64,000 nt of DNA. Source: PFJX01 sp964393825. GTDB taxonomy: Bacteria; Pseudomonadota; Gammaproteobacteria; Burkholderiales; Thiobacillaceae. Location of the stretch: NCBI GenBank assembly GCA_964393825.1, contig CAYMUY010000013.1:1-64000 (forward strand). Direction: 5' to 3'. Below, in pieces: positions 63,637 through 64,000 of the stretch. Within the stretch, counting starts at the first letter, position 1; each line of letters starts with the position of its first letter. The translations under genes and the position numbers were made by a program. Below the pieces are notes generated by a model, which was not told the DNA's origin, ran no database searches, and worked only from the letters and a program-made list of their open reading frames with translations.

Positions 63637-64000
63637 ATGAGCAGGAAGTATTTCGGCACCGATGGCGTTCGCGGCAAGGTCGGGGAGGAACCCATCACCC
63701 CCGATTTCGCGATGCGTCTGGGCTACGCCGCCGGCCGCGTGCTGGCGGCGGCGGAGCATGATGCCCTACATGGCGAGCATCCCGCCGTGCTGATCGGCAA
63801 GGACACCCGCATTTCCGGCTACATGCTGGAGTCCGCCCTGCAGGCAGGCCTCACGGCCGCGGGCGTCGACGTGCGCCTGACCGGGCCGATGCCGACGCCG
63901 GGCATCGCCTACCTCACCCGCGCCCTGCGGCTGCAGGCCGGCGTGGTGATCTCCGCTTCGCACAATCCGTATGAAGACAATGGCATCAAGTTTTTCTCCG
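63637..64000 (+). CDS. glmM: Phosphoglucosamine mutase, 5' part (cut by the window end)
   Basis: The first 121 codons are seen. SRKYFGTDGVRGKVGE is the N-terminal signature, and VVISASHNPYEDNGIKFF contains the phosphorylated active-site serine. It makes glucosamine-1-phosphate for peptidoglycan. It starts 2 bases after the folP stop codon, preceded by AGGAGA. Confidence 0.96.
   Translation, partial: MSRKYFGTDGVRGKVGEEPITPDFAMRLGYAAGRVLAAAEHDALHGEHPAVLIGKDTRISGYMLESALQAGLTAAGVDVRLTGPMPTPGIAYLTRALRLQAGVVISASHNPYEDNGIKFFS

Overview
The window is high-GC chromosomal DNA that looks like a sulfur- or iron-oxidising chemolithoautotrophic betaproteobacterium (Thiobacillus/Sulfuricella-like). The evidence is a form II RuBisCO (cbbM) and a form IA RuBisCO (cbbLS), each with its own divergent LysR regulator and CbbQ/CbbO activase pair, together with pilTU, yggS-proC-yggT and maf-rng housekeeping clusters. 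Genus and species cannot be fixed from this window.

Layout. 1-3350: two identical 1503-bp IS110-family elements in direct head-to-tail tandem, inside a small palindromic repeat cluster. 3349-7441: a CBS/DUF294 protein, a DUF485 membrane protein and an ActP-type cation/acetate symporter. 7521-22668: about 15 kb of minus-strand accessory genes reading 22381 to 7915. In order of transcription these are a giant DUF4011-type helicase-nuclease broken into two frames, a PHP-SMC (TrlF-like) ATPase, an AlbA_2/GHKL protein, a Upf1-like helicase and a UvrD-like helicase. This is a candidate anti-phage island. It lies between actP and the second CBS/DUF294 gene plus DnaQ-like exonuclease (22669-25423), genes that in relatives I recall as adjacent to actP. 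25467-29782: comM, dksA-like, PLD-like and RsmB-like genes.

29779-42489: the carbon-fixation region. It runs cbbR<->cbbM-cbbQ-cbbO, then cbbR<->cbbL-cbbS-cbbQ-cbbO plus an unrecognised 98-aa gene. The region is peppered with palindromic repeats. One lies in frame inside cbbO of the form II set, one provides the likely ribosome-binding site of that cbbO, and one separates cbbL from cbbS.

42490-45760: poorly known genes, an FKBP isomerase, a small XRE/ParC-like pair and tRNA-Ala and tRNA-Glu. 45875-53703: senB-like glycosyltransferase, rlmH, a MacAB-like exporter with two permeases, maf and rng. 53785-58196: dynamin-like GTPase, DUF167, yggT, proC and yggS on the minus strand. 58244-60414: pilT-pilU. 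60481-64000: DUF3530-like hydrolase, TauE/SafE permease, EVE protein, folP and the start of glmM.

Most promising leads: the island with its split helicase, the tandem IS110 pair with a preformed right-end/left-end junction, and the palindromic element carried as an in-frame insert of about 40 residues in the RuBisCO activase subunit CbbO.
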